From contig NZ_CP066126.1 of the NCBI RefSeq assembly GCF_020544465.1, positions 372,001 to 436,000 of the forward strand: a stretch of DNA of 64,000 nt, in the 5' to 3' direction. Below are positions 1 through 8,352 of the stretch, piece by piece (position 1 is the stretch's first letter; the number at the start of each line of letters is the position of its first letter). A model generated the notes under the pieces. The model saw only the letters and a program-made list of their open reading frames with translations, ran no database searches and was not told where the DNA came from. Position numbers and translations under genes: made by a program. Origin of the DNA: Chromobacterium rhizoryzae (GTDB taxonomy: Bacteria; Pseudomonadota; Gammaproteobacteria; Burkholderiales; Chromobacteriaceae).

Positions 1-169
1 GCCGGGCGTTTTCAGGCCGGCAAGTTCCCATTCAAATGGCGTCAATTTCCTGTTTTTAAAGGCGTGGAAGCGGCGCGCGGACGGGTTTTTTTCCGGCGGC
101 CTGCTGCGGCGGAGCGCGCTGCCCGGTATCATGGCGGCTTGCTTCCCCATCTCCTGTCGTCATACCCCG
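1..169. other. Left edge, no gene recognised
   Basis: The first ~170 bases carry no reading frame that I can support. Frames that are open here run out of phase through the transporter gene that follows and have the composition of GC-rich shadows. No clear terminator or promoter is visible. A gene lying mostly left of the window cannot be excluded. Confidence 0.5.
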
Positions 170-1348
170 ATGCCCAAGTCCAGCGTTTCCCCGTTTGCCC
201 GCGCCGCCACTTTGGCGGCCATTCTGTTGATCCTGTTCAATCCCTTGGGCATCGATCTTTACCTGTCGGCGATGCCGGCGATGCAGCGGCATTTCCAGGC
301 CGACGTCGCGATCAGCCTCAGCGTGTTCATCTTCAGCCTGGGGCTGGGGCAGTTGCTGTTCGGCCCGCTGGCGGACCGGATCGGCCGCAAGCCGGTGGCC
401 CTGGGCGGCCTGCTGCTGTATGCGGCGGCGGCCTATCTAGCCAGCCGCAGCGACAGCCTGGGCGGTTTCCTGGGTCTGCGCGCGCTGCAAGGCCTGGGCG
501 CCAGCGCCAGCTCGGTGTGCGCGTTCACCCTGGTGCGCGATTGCTTCTCCGGCAACGCGGCGGCCCAGCGCTACAGCCTGCTCAACGCCGCGCTGAACGT
601 GGTGCCGGCGATGGCGCCCTTGCTGGGCGGCTGGCTGACCGCGCGCTGGGGCTGGCAGTCCTGCTTTCTGGCGCTGGCCGGCAGCGCGGTGCTGGCGGCG
701 GCGTGGCTGGTCTGGAAAATGCCGGAAACCCGGCCCGCGGCTTCCAGCGCCGCCGGCCCGGCGATGGGCATGCGCCAGGTGCTGGCGACGCCGGCGCTGC
801 GCCGTTACGGCGCTTGCTGCTGCGCGGCGCTGGCCTTGATCGTCAGCTATGTGACGCTGGCGCCGGCGGTGCTGATCGAGCGCGGCGGGGTGGACAGCAC
901 CACCTTCGGCCTGCTGTTCGGCGGCAACGCTCTCTTGGTGATGGCGGCCAGCTTCCTGGGTCTGAAGCTGATCGGCCGCTTCGGCCAGAAGGCGATGTTG
1001 CGTTACGGCCTCAACATCATGTTGCTGGCCGGCGTATTGCTGCTGGCGCTGTCCGGCCAGCCGGGCGCTTGGCATTATATGTTGCCGATCGGCGTGCTGA
1101 GCGTGGGCTTCGCCTGGACGCTGGGGCCGGCCAGCGGCATGGCCATGGCGCCGTTTTCCCAGGGCGCCGGCCGCGCCGCCGCCTTGCTGGGCTGCGGTCA
1201 GATGCTGTTCGCCGCCGGCGTGTCGGCGGGGCTCGCGGCGCTGCCCTTGCCGGGCGAATGGGCGCTGGGCGCGACGATCCTGCTGCTGGCCGGCCTGTGC
1301 CGCTGGCTGACCCGGCCCGCGGCGGCGATTCGGGAAAATCCTCACTGA
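170..1348 (+). CDS. MFS multidrug-type exporter, Bcr/CflA family
   Basis: Predicted inner-membrane proton-driven exporter of 392 residues with about 12 hydrophobic segments, the usual length for the Bcr/CflA (DHA1) group. The N-terminal helix holds the typical NPLGIDLYLSAMPAM stretch, and the loop after helix 2 carries the MFS motif A form GPLADRIGRKP. The substrate cannot be read from sequence; family members export chloramphenicol, bicyclomycin or purines. I chose the ATG at 170 because the protein then begins just before helix 1; an in-frame ATG at 131 would add 13 residues, and neither has a strong ribosome binding site. It stands alone ahead of rsmA. Confidence 0.85.
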   Translation: MPKSSVSPFARAATLAAILLILFNPLGIDLYLSAMPAMQRHFQADVAISLSVFIFSLGLGQLLFGPLADRIGRKPVALGGLLLYAAAAYLASRSDSLGGFLGLRALQGLGASASSVCAFTLVRDCFSGNAAAQRYSLLNAALNVVPAMAPLLGGWLTARWGWQSCFLALAGSAVLAAAWLVWKMPETRPAASSAAGPAMGMRQVLATPALRRYGACCCAALALIVSYVTLAPAVLIERGGVDSTTFGLLFGGNALLVMAASFLGLKLIGRFGQKAMLRYGLNIMLLAGVLLLALSGQPGAWHYMLPIGVLSVGFAWTLGPASGMAMAPFSQGAGRAAALLGCGQMLFAAGVSAGLAALPLPGEWALGATILLLAGLCRWLTRPAAAIRENPH

Positions 1349-1524
1349 TTTTCAAGCGTTTGGCATGTATTGTGAGATTTGTGGCGCGGGTCCGGCTTTA
1401 GCTCTTGTCGGGCAGCCTACAATCGGCAGACAATTGGCCCAAATTTGAGAGTTGACTTCGACAATGAGGCGCGGCGGCAAATCACCCGGCGCTTCTCCGT
1501 TCTTTGCACTGATTAGCAGATTTC

Positions 1525-2322
1525 ATGAACAAACATATTCCGCGCAAGCGTTTCGGCCAGAATTTCCTGCAAGACGCCAGCGTCATCGCCAACATCGTGC
1601 ATGCGGTGAACCCGCAGCCGGACGACGTCGTCATTGAAATCGGTCCCGGCCTGGGCGCGATCACCAAGCCGCTGCTGGCGGCGCTCAAGCACTTGCACGT
1701 GGTGGAGATCGACCGCGACATCATCAGCCGCCTGCAAAAGGAGTTTCCGGCCGAGCGCCTGAGCATCCACGCCGGCGACGCGCTGGCCTTCGACTTCGCC
1801 TCCGTGGCGGAGGGCAAGCTGAAGATCGTCGGCAATCTGCCCTACAATATTTCCACGCCCTTGCTGTTCCATCTGGCCACTTACGGCCAGAAAGTCACCG
1901 ACATGCATTTCATGTTGCAAAAAGAGGTGATTGAACGCATGGTGGCGGAGCCGTCCACCGCCGATTACGGCCGGCTGACGGTGATGTTGCAGTACCGTTT
2001 TGAAATGGAGAATATCCTGCACGTGCCGCCGGAAGCGTTCTGGCCGCCGCCGAAGGTGGATTCCGCCGTGGTGCGGATGATTCCGGCGCCGGGCCGCTGC
2101 GGCGTGGCCAGCGACGAGCTTCTGCTGGAGCAGGTGGTGACCACGGCGTTTTCGCAGCGGCGCAAGACGCTGAAGAACAATCTGAAGGGCCTGCTGGACG
2201 CGGACGGCTTCGCCGCGCTGGAAATGGACCCCGGATTGCGGCCGGAGAATCTGCCGGTGGAGGATTACGTCCGACTGGCCAATTATCTGAGCGCGAAAGG
2301 CCACAAGGCCAAACGTCAGTAA
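1525..2322 (+). CDS. rsmA: 16S rRNA (adenine1518/1519-N6)-dimethyltransferase RsmA (KsgA)
   Basis: Dimethylates two adjacent adenines in the 3' hairpin of 16S rRNA late in 30S assembly, using S-adenosylmethionine. The 265-residue protein has the normal family length. Residues 1-15 hold the RKRFGQNFL signature, the SAM-binding motif I EIGPGLGAIT lies near residue 40, and the catalytic NLPYNIS motif near 107. The C-terminal part has the usual PPPKVDSAVVR segment. A 126-bp spacer separates it from gltI, so it is probably its own transcription unit. No strong Shine-Dalgarno sequence precedes the ATG, but the start fits the family. Confidence 0.97.
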   Translation: MNKHIPRKRFGQNFLQDASVIANIVHAVNPQPDDVVIEIGPGLGAITKPLLAALKHLHVVEIDRDIISRLQKEFPAERLSIHAGDALAFDFASVAEGKLKIVGNLPYNISTPLLFHLATYGQKVTDMHFMLQKEVIERMVAEPSTADYGRLTVMLQYRFEMENILHVPPEAFWPPPKVDSAVVRMIPAPGRCGVASDELLLEQVVTTAFSQRRKTLKNNLKGLLDADGFAALEMDPGLRPENLPVEDYVRLANYLSAKGHKAKRQ

Positions 2323-2351
2323 CGGGGCTTTGGCAACGTAAAAAAATACGA

Positions 2352-2370
2352 GCGGGCGTTCAGCGCCCGC
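2352..2370 (+). terminator. Hairpin between rsmA and gltI
   Basis: GCGGGCG and CGCCCGC form a perfect 7-bp stem with a 5-base loop, 30 bp behind the rsmA stop. No T run follows, so it may be a weak or factor-assisted terminator, or an RNA-stabilising 3' end, rather than a full intrinsic terminator. Confidence 0.4.
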
Positions 2371-2448
2371 CGCACTACAAAGAGTCGTCCGTCCCCGTCC
2401 TTGTCGGCGGGGGCTGTCTATCACAGGAAGTGAAAAAGGAGAAACTTC

Positions 2449-3354
2449 ATGCGTATTCGCTCCACCCTGATCTGTGCCGCCACTCTGGGCGCCTTCTGCG
2501 CCGCTCCGGCCATGGCAGCCGAACTGACCGGCACCCTGAAGAAGATCAAGGATTCCGGCGTGATCGTCCTGGGCAACCGCGACGCGTCCATTCCGTTTTC
2601 CTACTACGACAACAACCAGAAGCCGGTGGGCTACTCGGTGGACTTGGCCAACAAAGTGGTCGAGCAGGTGAAAAAAGAGCTGAAAATGCCCAACCTGCAG
2701 GTCAAGTACAATCTGGTGACCTCGCAGACCCGCATCCCGCTGGTGCAGAACGGCACCGTGGACCTGGAGTGCGGCTCCACCACCAATAACGTGGAGCGTC
2801 AGAAGCAAGTGGCGTTCTCGGTGGGCATCTTCGAGATCGGCACCCGTTTGCTGACCGCCAAAACCTCGGGCATCAAGGACTTTCCGGATCTGAAGGGCAA
2901 GAACGTGGTGACCACCGCCGGCACCACCTCCGAGCGCCTGATCAAGGCGATGAACGCCGACAAGAAGCTGGGCATGAACATCATCTCGGCCAAGGATCAC
3001 GGTGAATCCTTCCTGATGCTGGAGTCCGGCCGCGCCGCGGCGTTCATGATGGACGACGCGCTGCTCTACGGCGAGATGGCCAAGGCCAAGAGCCCGGCCA
3101 ACTGGGTGGTGACCGGCAAGGCCCAGTCCTACGAGATCTACGGCTGCATGATGCGCAAGGAAGACCCCGCCTTCAAGAAGGTGGTGGACGCCGCGCTGAG
3201 CAACACCTTCAAGTCCGGCGAGGTCAACAAGATCTACGCCAAGTGGTTCACCAGCCCGGTGCCGCCCAAGGGCCTGAACCTGAACTTCCCGATGTCCGAT
3301 GAGTTCAAGGAGCTGATCGCCAAGCCGACCGACAAGTCTGCCGAGCAGATGTAA
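2449..3354 (+). CDS. gltI: Glutamate/aspartate ABC transporter substrate-binding protein GltI
   Basis: Periplasmic binding protein that delivers glutamate/aspartate to the GltJK permease. It is 301 residues, like E. coli GltI, with a signal peptide (residues 1-23, ending in AMA before AELTG) and the type 2 periplasmic fold features GYSVDLANKV, TSQTRIPLVQNGTVDLECGSTTNN and DDALLYGEM. AAGGAG lies 7 bases before the ATG, a strong ribosome binding site. It is first in gltIJKL, separated from gltJ by a GC-rich hairpin-forming spacer, the usual arrangement that lets binding protein exceed permease. Substrate is assigned from family similarity, not tested. Confidence 0.93.
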   Translation: MRIRSTLICAATLGAFCAAPAMAAELTGTLKKIKDSGVIVLGNRDASIPFSYYDNNQKPVGYSVDLANKVVEQVKKELKMPNLQVKYNLVTSQTRIPLVQNGTVDLECGSTTNNVERQKQVAFSVGIFEIGTRLLTAKTSGIKDFPDLKGKNVVTTAGTTSERLIKAMNADKKLGMNIISAKDHGESFLMLESGRAAAFMMDDALLYGEMAKAKSPANWVVTGKAQSYEIYGCMMRKEDPAFKKVVDAALSNTFKSGEVNKIYAKWFTSPVPPKGLNLNFPMSDEFKELIAKPTDKSAEQM

Positions 3355-3516
3355 GTCGCGGTTGGCGCGCCGCCGCCCCGTCCTCCCCGCTGTCTGGCGC
3401 GGAGCCCGGGGCGCGCGGTCGTACCCGCTTTCTTTGTGTGTGGCCGGGCGTTTGCGCCGGCCGCGGCCCGCCTGCGCATGAGCGCGCCCGGCGGGCTGGC
3501 GTTGTGGGAGTGAAGC
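3355..3516 (+). promoter_or_regulatory. Hairpin-rich gltI-gltJ spacer
   Basis: This 162-bp gene-free spacer can form several stems, for example GCCGG with CCGGC around 3445-3465 and GCCCGCC with GGCGGGC around 3466-3500. In binding-protein transporter operons such structures commonly protect the upstream message from 3' decay and reduce read-through. That role here is inferred. GGGAG close to the gltJ ATG serves as ribosome binding site. Confidence 0.4.
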
Positions 3517-4257
3517 ATGAATTACCACTGGGACTGGATGGTGTTTTTCAAGTCCACCGGGGTGGGTAGCGAGATCTATCTGAACTGGTTCGTCACCGGC
3601 CTGGGCTGGACCATCGCCGTGGCGCTGGCCGGCTGGGCGATCGCCCTGGCCTTGGGCTCGGTGCTGGGCGTGATGCGCACGGTGCCGAATCGCTGGGTGG
3701 CCGGCATCGCCGCCGCCTATGTCGAGTTGTTCCGCAATGTGCCCTTGCTGGTGCAATTATTCGTCTGGTACTTCCTGATCCCGGACCTGCTGCCCGAGGG
3801 CGCGCAGACCTGGTTCAAGCAGGACCTGGCGCCGGCCACATCCGCCTTCTTGTCGGTGGTGGTGTGTCTGGGCCTGTTCACCGCGGCGCGGGTGTGCGAA
3901 CAGGTGCGCACCGGCATCGAAGCCTTGCCGCTGGGGCAGCGCAACGCTTCGCTGGCCATGGGTTTCTCCCTGGCGCAAACCTATCGCCACGTGTTGCTGC
4001 CGCAGGCTTTCCGCATCATCATTCCGCCGCTGACCAGCGAGTTTCTGAATATTTTCAAGAACTCCTCGGTGGCCTCGCTGATCGGCCTGATGGAACTGCT
4101 GGCGCAGACCAAGCAGACCGCGGAGTTCTCCGCCAACATCTTCGAGGCCTTTACCTTGGCCACCATCATCTATTTTGTGCTCAATATGAGCCTGATGACG
4201 CTGATGGCCTGGATTGAACAGCGGGTGCGCATTCCCGGCATGATGGGGGGCAAATGA
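3517..4257 (+). CDS. gltJ: Glutamate/aspartate ABC transporter permease GltJ
   Basis: Inner-membrane permease subunit (246 residues) of the His/Glu/Gln/Arg/opine family. About five membrane segments are visible. The conserved cytoplasmic coupling loop reads EALPLGQRNASLAMGFS followed by LPQAFRIIIPP, the EAA-type loop that contacts the ATPase. The N-terminal MNYHWDWMVFF is typical of GltJ. Its stop overlaps the start of gltK by 4 bp, so the two permease subunits are translationally coupled and probably form a heterodimer. Confidence 0.93.
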   Translation: MNYHWDWMVFFKSTGVGSEIYLNWFVTGLGWTIAVALAGWAIALALGSVLGVMRTVPNRWVAGIAAAYVELFRNVPLLVQLFVWYFLIPDLLPEGAQTWFKQDLAPATSAFLSVVVCLGLFTAARVCEQVRTGIEALPLGQRNASLAMGFSLAQTYRHVLLPQAFRIIIPPLTSEFLNIFKNSSVASLIGLMELLAQTKQTAEFSANIFEAFTLATIIYFVLNMSLMTLMAWIEQRVRIPGMMGGK

Positions 4258-4928
4258 TGGATTTCGATTTCAGCCAGATCGGCCCGGCCTTGCCGGGACT
4301 GTGGCAGGGCATGCAGCTGACGCTGAAGCTGCTGGTGATGGCGGTGGTGGGCGGCGTGGTGCTGGGCACTCTGCTGGCGCTGGCCAGGCTGTCCGACAAC
4401 CGGGTGCTGGCGCCGTTGGCCAAGTTCTACGTCAATTACTTCCGTTCGATTCCGCTATTGCTGGTGATCTCCTGGTTTTACCTGGTGGTGCCGCTGTTGC
4501 TGAACTGGATCACCGGCAATTTCGAGCCGGTGGGGGCGTTCACTTCCTGCCTGGTGGCCTTCGTGATGTTCGAGGCGGCGTATTTCTCCGAGATCGTCCG
4601 CGCCGGCATCCAGGCCATTCCCAAGGGGCAGGCCGGCGCCGCCTACGCGCTGGGCATGAATTACGGCCAGGTGATGCGTCTGGTGATCCTGCCGCAGGCC
4701 TTTCGCAAGATGACGCCGCTCTTGCTGCAACAGTCCATCATCCTGTTCCAGGATACTTCGCTGGTGTACGCTGTCGGCTTGATGGATTTTCTCAACACCG
4801 CCCGCTCCAAGGGCGACGTCGTCGGCTTGCCGCATGAGTTCCTGCTGTTTGCCGGCGCAGTCTATTTCGTGATCAGTTTCGGCGCTTCGCGGCTGGTGAA
4901 GCGTATGCAAAAGAGGTTGGCTGTATGA
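4254..4928 (+). CDS. gltK: Glutamate/aspartate ABC transporter permease GltK
   Basis: Second permease subunit (224 residues), starting in the ATGATG that overlaps the gltJ stop. It opens with MDFDFSQIGPALPGLWQGMQLTLKL, and the coupling loop is QAIPKGQAGAAYALGMNYGQVMRLVILPQAFRKM, closely like GltJ. It ends with a basic tail. It overlaps gltL by 4 bp. GltJ and GltK together make the membrane channel of the importer. Confidence 0.93.
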   Translation: MMDFDFSQIGPALPGLWQGMQLTLKLLVMAVVGGVVLGTLLALARLSDNRVLAPLAKFYVNYFRSIPLLLVISWFYLVVPLLLNWITGNFEPVGAFTSCLVAFVMFEAAYFSEIVRAGIQAIPKGQAGAAYALGMNYGQVMRLVILPQAFRKMTPLLLQQSIILFQDTSLVYAVGLMDFLNTARSKGDVVGLPHEFLLFAGAVYFVISFGASRLVKRMQKRLAV

Positions 4929-5668
4929 GCGCAATGATTTCCCTGAAGCAAGTCAGCAAATGGTATGGCCAGTTCCAGGTCCTGACCGATTGCACCACCC
5001 AGGTCGCCAAGGGCGAGGTGGTGGTGGTGTGCGGGCCGTCCGGCTCCGGCAAATCCACCCTGATCAAGTGCGTGAACGCGCTGGAGCCGTTCCAGAAGGG
5101 CGAGATCATCGTCGACGGCATTTCGGTGGGGGCGCCCAAGACCGATCTGCCCAAGCTGCGCAGCCGCGTGGGCATGGTGTTCCAGCACTTCGAACTGTTC
5201 CCGCATCTGTCCATTACCGAGAATCTGGCCATCGCCCAGGTCAAGGTGCTGGGCCGCAGCCAGGACGAGGCGCGCGACAAGGGCTTGAAATTGCTGGACC
5301 GGGTGGGACTGAAGGCGCATGCCGACAAGTTTCCCAGCCAGCTGTCCGGCGGCCAGCAGCAGCGGGTAGCGATTGCGCGCGCGCTGGCGATGGATCCGAT
5401 CGCGATGCTGTTCGACGAGCCCACCAGCGCGCTGGACCCGGAGATGATCAACGAGGTGCTGGACGTGATGACCGAACTGGCGCACGAGGGCATGACCATG
5501 ATGTGCGTGACTCACGAGATGGGCTTTGCCCGCCGCGTGGCCAATCGCGTGATCTTCATGGACCAGGGCCATATCGTGGAGGATTGCGACAAGGACGAGT
5601 TCTTCGGCAATCTGGACGGCCGTTCCGAGCGCGCCCGTCACTTTCTGTCCAAGATCTTGCAGCACTAA
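4925..5668 (+). CDS. gltL: Glutamate/aspartate ABC transporter ATP-binding protein GltL
   Basis: ATPase that powers the importer, 247 residues. The Walker A motif GPSGSGKST covers residues 37-45; the signature LSGGQQQR and the Walker B LLFDEP-type segment (MLFDEPTSALDPE) follow, then the switch histidine in CVTHEMGF. It begins in the ATGA overlapping gltK; a second ATG lies three codons in. Its TAA stop (5666-5668) is directly followed by the first base of a 140-bp dispersed palindromic repeat and is one copy of the flanking TAA triplet, so the repeat may have inserted exactly at the stop codon. Confidence 0.94.
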   Translation: MSAMISLKQVSKWYGQFQVLTDCTTQVAKGEVVVVCGPSGSGKSTLIKCVNALEPFQKGEIIVDGISVGAPKTDLPKLRSRVGMVFQHFELFPHLSITENLAIAQVKVLGRSQDEARDKGLKLLDRVGLKAHADKFPSQLSGGQQQRVAIARALAMDPIAMLFDEPTSALDPEMINEVLDVMTELAHEGMTMMCVTHEMGFARRVANRVIFMDQGHIVEDCDKDEFFGNLDGRSERARHFLSKILQH

Positions 5669-5808
5669 GAACCTATTCACGATCTCGCGAGCTAAGGCGA
5701 GACAAGGCGAAAACGAGCGAAAAAGCGGAATGTACACGTGGTACATGAGCATTTTGAGCTTGTTTTTAACGCCGTATCGCCGACGCGCAGCAGATCGTAA
5801 ACAGGTCC
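5669..5808 (+). repeat. Dispersed ~140-bp palindromic repeat, copy 1
   Basis: Left end GAACCTATTCACGATCT and right end AGATCGTAAACAGGTCC are imperfect terminal inverted repeats. The core holds TGTAC and GTACA arms plus AAAACGAGC pairing with GCTTGTTTT. Both flanks are TAA (5666-5668 and 5809-5811), consistent with a 3-bp target duplication; the left TAA is the gltL stop codon. It lies between the convergent gltL and the small secreted protein gene. On the minus strand it opens a false frame encoding MLMYHVYIPLFRSF. Confidence 0.8.
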
Positions 5809-5830
5809 TAAGCCAGGTTCTGGTCAAAGT

Positions 5831-5856
5831 AAAAGCCCGCCGTTTGGCGGGCTTTT
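5831..5856. terminator. Bidirectional intrinsic terminator after gltL
   Basis: AAAAGCCCGCC, loop GTTT, GGCGGGCTTTT: a perfect 11-bp stem with A and T runs on both sides. It serves gltL from the left and the convergent small secreted protein gene from the right. Confidence 0.9.
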
Positions 5857-5872
5857 CGTTTGGACGGCGCGA

Positions 5873-6214
5873 TCAGTTGCCGTTCTTGATCTGTTGGCTG
5901 ACCTGGTTCTCCTCCTGATTCAGCGTTTTTTGCTCCTGCTTGGTGATGTGGCCGTGATCGAGTTTGGCCATGTCCTGCTCCTGCTGGCGGATGTCGCGGT
6001 CTTCGCCGTGCAGCTTGCGCGCTTCGTCGCGGCTGATCTTGCCTTCCTTCAGTTCGCGGTGAATGCGGCGGTCCTGATGATGCAGGCGCTGATTGACTTC
6101 CTCGCGGCGCGGATGCTCCTTCTGCCATTCGGATTCGGCCCGGGCCTGGGCGGCGAGCAATAGGCTGGCGGCGAGCAGGCCGGTCAGCAGCAGGGGGCGA
6201 GCGTTCGTTTTCAT
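5873..6214 (-). CDS. Small secreted helical protein of unknown function
   Basis: A 113-residue protein beginning at the ATG at 6214, which has AGGAG 5 bases upstream; an ATG seven codons earlier lacks one. Residues 1-26 form a signal peptide ending in AQARA. The mature part is highly charged, rich in E, K, Q, R and H, and looks like two related helical units: RLHHQDRRIHRELKEGKIS and a later segment around residues 80-105 ending in EQKTLNQEENQVSQQI. I do not recognise a specific function; similar secreted Gln/Glu-rich proteins are annotated as hypothetical. It is single-gene, convergent with gltL, with a shared terminator. Confidence 0.75.
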   Translation of the reverse strand: MKTNARPLLLTGLLAASLLLAAQARAESEWQKEHPRREEVNQRLHHQDRRIHRELKEGKISRDEARKLHGEDRDIRQQEQDMAKLDHGHITKQEQKTLNQEENQVSQQIKNGN

Positions 6215-6289
6215 CTTGATCTCCTGGGATGGCAATGATTGCCAGATGTCATCCTAGAAGGGGGCAGGGCAAGTGTTTGTTAAGGCTGT

Positions 6290-6649
6290 TTAATCTGTGT
6301 TGCCCGCGGCGGGCTTAGACATGAAAACTAAGAAATCTCCGTCCGCGGGCGCATGGCGGTTCAGAAAATCCAGTTTGGCGGCGCGGTCCAGCCGCTTGAA
6401 CGCGTATTCGGCCTTCAGCGCCTCGGAGCGGCCTGCGCAGACCAGCACCAGGGCCAGCGCCTGCGGCGGGTTGAGCCGGGTGTAGCGCGCGCCCTTACCG
6501 GCGGCGTGCTGGGCGTAGCGGCGCGCCACATCGGTGGTGACGCCGGTGTAGAGCGCGCCGTCGCGGCAGCGCAGCACATATAAAAACCAGGGCCGGGGGG
6601 AAGCCCGGCCCTGCGTGTCCCGCGCGTCGGCGGATTTAGATGCTGGCAT
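6290..6649 (-). CDS. GIY-YIG nuclease superfamily protein (YhbQ-like)
   Basis: A 119-residue single-domain protein. The GIY-YIG signature appears as FLYVLRCRDGALYTGVTTDVARRYAQHAAGKGARYTR, with the Y-V-L and Y-T-G triads, the catalytic-type arginine, and a later conserved glutamate in the KAEYAFKRLDRAAKLDFL segment. YhbQ-type proteins are small DNases whose physiological role is poorly defined. The start overlaps the end of the TerC-type gene by 14 bp, so it is probably translated from the same message. The first ~18 residues look unstructured and the true start might be a few codons later. Confidence 0.85.
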   Translation of the reverse strand: MPASKSADARDTQGRASPRPWFLYVLRCRDGALYTGVTTDVARRYAQHAAGKGARYTRLNPPQALALVLVCAGRSEALKAEYAFKRLDRAAKLDFLNRHAPADGDFLVFMSKPAAGNTD

Positions 6650-8216
6650 CCAGATTGGCCAGCGGGCTGATCAGCACCCGTTCGGTGCGGTTGCCCTTTT
6701 GCACGGTGACGCGCAGCTTCCATTCGCCGACGGTGATTTCATCGCCTTCGCGCGGAATGCGCTCCAGGCAGTCCATCAGCAGGCCGGCCACGGTGTGGAA
6801 GTCTTCGTCCTCGAAGTCGCCCAGCACGATGTGCTGCTCCAGCGTCACCAGTTCCAGGCTGCCTTCCACGTCGAAGCTGCCGTCGGCCTGCGGCACGATG
6901 GCCGGCAGTTCGTGACGCTCGTGTTCCTCCGGAAACTCGCCGGCGATCGCCTCCATCAAGTCCTTCTGGGTGACGATGCCTTCCAGGCTGCCGAACTCGT
7001 TGACCACGAAGGCCATGTCCGCCGAGTGCTGGCGGAAGCTCTCCAGCGCCTTGAGCACGGTGACGGTTTCCGGCAGCACCAGCGGCTGGCGCAGCGCGGC
7101 GTCGATATTCATTTCGCCGCCGTCCAGCAACTGGGTCAGCAAGTCCTTGCGCGCGACGATGCCTTGAGGCTCGTCGATGCTGCCGTCCTTGATCACCACC
7201 AGCCGCGAGTAAGGACTGTCGCGCAGCACTTTGCGCTGCGCATCCTGGCTTTGGCTCAGGTCCAGGCGGTGCACGTCGGCGCGCGGCGTGGCGATCACGC
7301 GGATCGGCCGCTCGGCCAGGGTCAGCACGCTGTGTATCATCGCGCGTTCGTTCTGGGCGAAAGCTTCCTGCGGCTCGGCGTCCTTGCTGTCCTCCACCTT
7401 GCCTTCGTCGGCGCTGGGGCTGGTCAGCTTGCTGCCCATCAGGCTGAGCACCGCGTTGGCGGTGCGTTCGCGCAAGGACTGGTTGCGGTTCAGGTAGCGG
7501 ATGCGATTGGCCTGCGACACCTGGTTGAAGGCTTCGATCAGCACCGAGAAGCCGATGGCCGCGTACAGATAGCCCTTGGGAATATGGAAGCCGAAGCCTT
7601 CCGCCACCAGGCTGAAGCCGATCATCAGCAGGAAGCCCAGACACAGCATCACCACGGTGGGGTGGGCGTTGACGAAGGCGGTCAGCGGTTTGCTGGCGGC
7701 GATCATCATCAGCATGGCGACGATGACGGCCAGCATCATCACCGGCAGGTGTTCGGCCATGCCGATGGCGGTGACCACCGAGTCGATGGAGAATACCGCG
7801 TCCAGCACCAGAATCTGGGCGACGACGGTGCCGAAGGCGGCGTAAGCCTTCTGGCCGTTGCTCTTCACTTCATCCACGCCTTCCAGGCGTTCGTGCAGTT
7901 CCGTGGTGGCTTTGAACAACAGGAATACACCGCCGCCCAGCATGATGAGATCGCGCCCGGAGAAGGGCTGGCTGAGCACGTGGAACAGAGGCGAGGTCAG
8001 CGTCACCAGCCAGGAGATGCTGGCCAGCAGCACGAGACGCATAATCAGGGCGAGCGACAGGCCGGTGATGCGGGCGCGGTCGCGTTGGTGCGGGGGGAGC
8101 TTTTCCGCCAGGATGGCGACGAAGATCAGGTTGTCAACGCCCAGCACCACCTCCAGGATGATCAGCGTGAGGAGGCCAAGCCAGGCGGAAGGGTCAGACA
8201 GCCACGAAACGTCCAT
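6636..8216 (-). CDS. TerC family membrane protein with CBS and CorC/HlyC domains (YegH/YoaE type)
   Basis: A 526-residue inner-membrane protein. Residues 1-235 are a TerC domain with about seven membrane segments and the acidic motifs EVVLGVDN and DAVFSIDSV, suggestive of metal handling. After a charged linker, two CBS motifs (about 300-420) would bind adenylyl ligands, and a CorC/HlyC C-terminal domain (about 435-515) contains AGLLMDCLERIPREGDEI. This is the domain order of E. coli YegH and YoaE. Family members are proposed to export or protect against metal ions; the substrate is unknown. It stands upstream of the GIY-YIG gene on the same strand. Confidence 0.9.
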   Translation of the reverse strand: MDVSWLSDPSAWLGLLTLIILEVVLGVDNLIFVAILAEKLPPHQRDRARITGLSLALIMRLVLLASISWLVTLTSPLFHVLSQPFSGRDLIMLGGGVFLLFKATTELHERLEGVDEVKSNGQKAYAAFGTVVAQILVLDAVFSIDSVVTAIGMAEHLPVMMLAVIVAMLMMIAASKPLTAFVNAHPTVVMLCLGFLLMIGFSLVAEGFGFHIPKGYLYAAIGFSVLIEAFNQVSQANRIRYLNRNQSLRERTANAVLSLMGSKLTSPSADEGKVEDSKDAEPQEAFAQNERAMIHSVLTLAERPIRVIATPRADVHRLDLSQSQDAQRKVLRDSPYSRLVVIKDGSIDEPQGIVARKDLLTQLLDGGEMNIDAALRQPLVLPETVTVLKALESFRQHSADMAFVVNEFGSLEGIVTQKDLMEAIAGEFPEEHERHELPAIVPQADGSFDVEGSLELVTLEQHIVLGDFEDEDFHTVAGLLMDCLERIPREGDEITVGEWKLRVTVQKGNRTERVLISPLANLDASI

Positions 8217-8314
8217 GATGAAAACGAAGATTCCTTATAGATAAAAACGGGGTAAAAATAGCACAGTCGGGGCGCGATTAACAAAAATCCATTGCGCCCG
8301 GCCGCGGCGGCAAG

Positions 8315-8337
8315 AAAAAACCCCGCCGAGGCGGGGT
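8315..8337 (-). terminator. Intrinsic terminator after ccsB
   Basis: Read on the minus strand, a CCCCGC/GCGGGG stem with a CTCG loop is followed by six T residues, about 16 bp behind the ccsB stop. It ends the resB-ccsB message before the TerC-type gene. Confidence 0.85.
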
Positions 8338-8352
8338 GGCTCGGGAGGCGGT

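Noticed and set aside
1513..3756. 747-residue minus-strand open frame opposite rsmA and gltI
   Set aside because: It is antisense to two well-conserved genes, has low-complexity His/Gln/Gly/Arg composition and no recognisable domain; such long frames are expected in GC-rich DNA.
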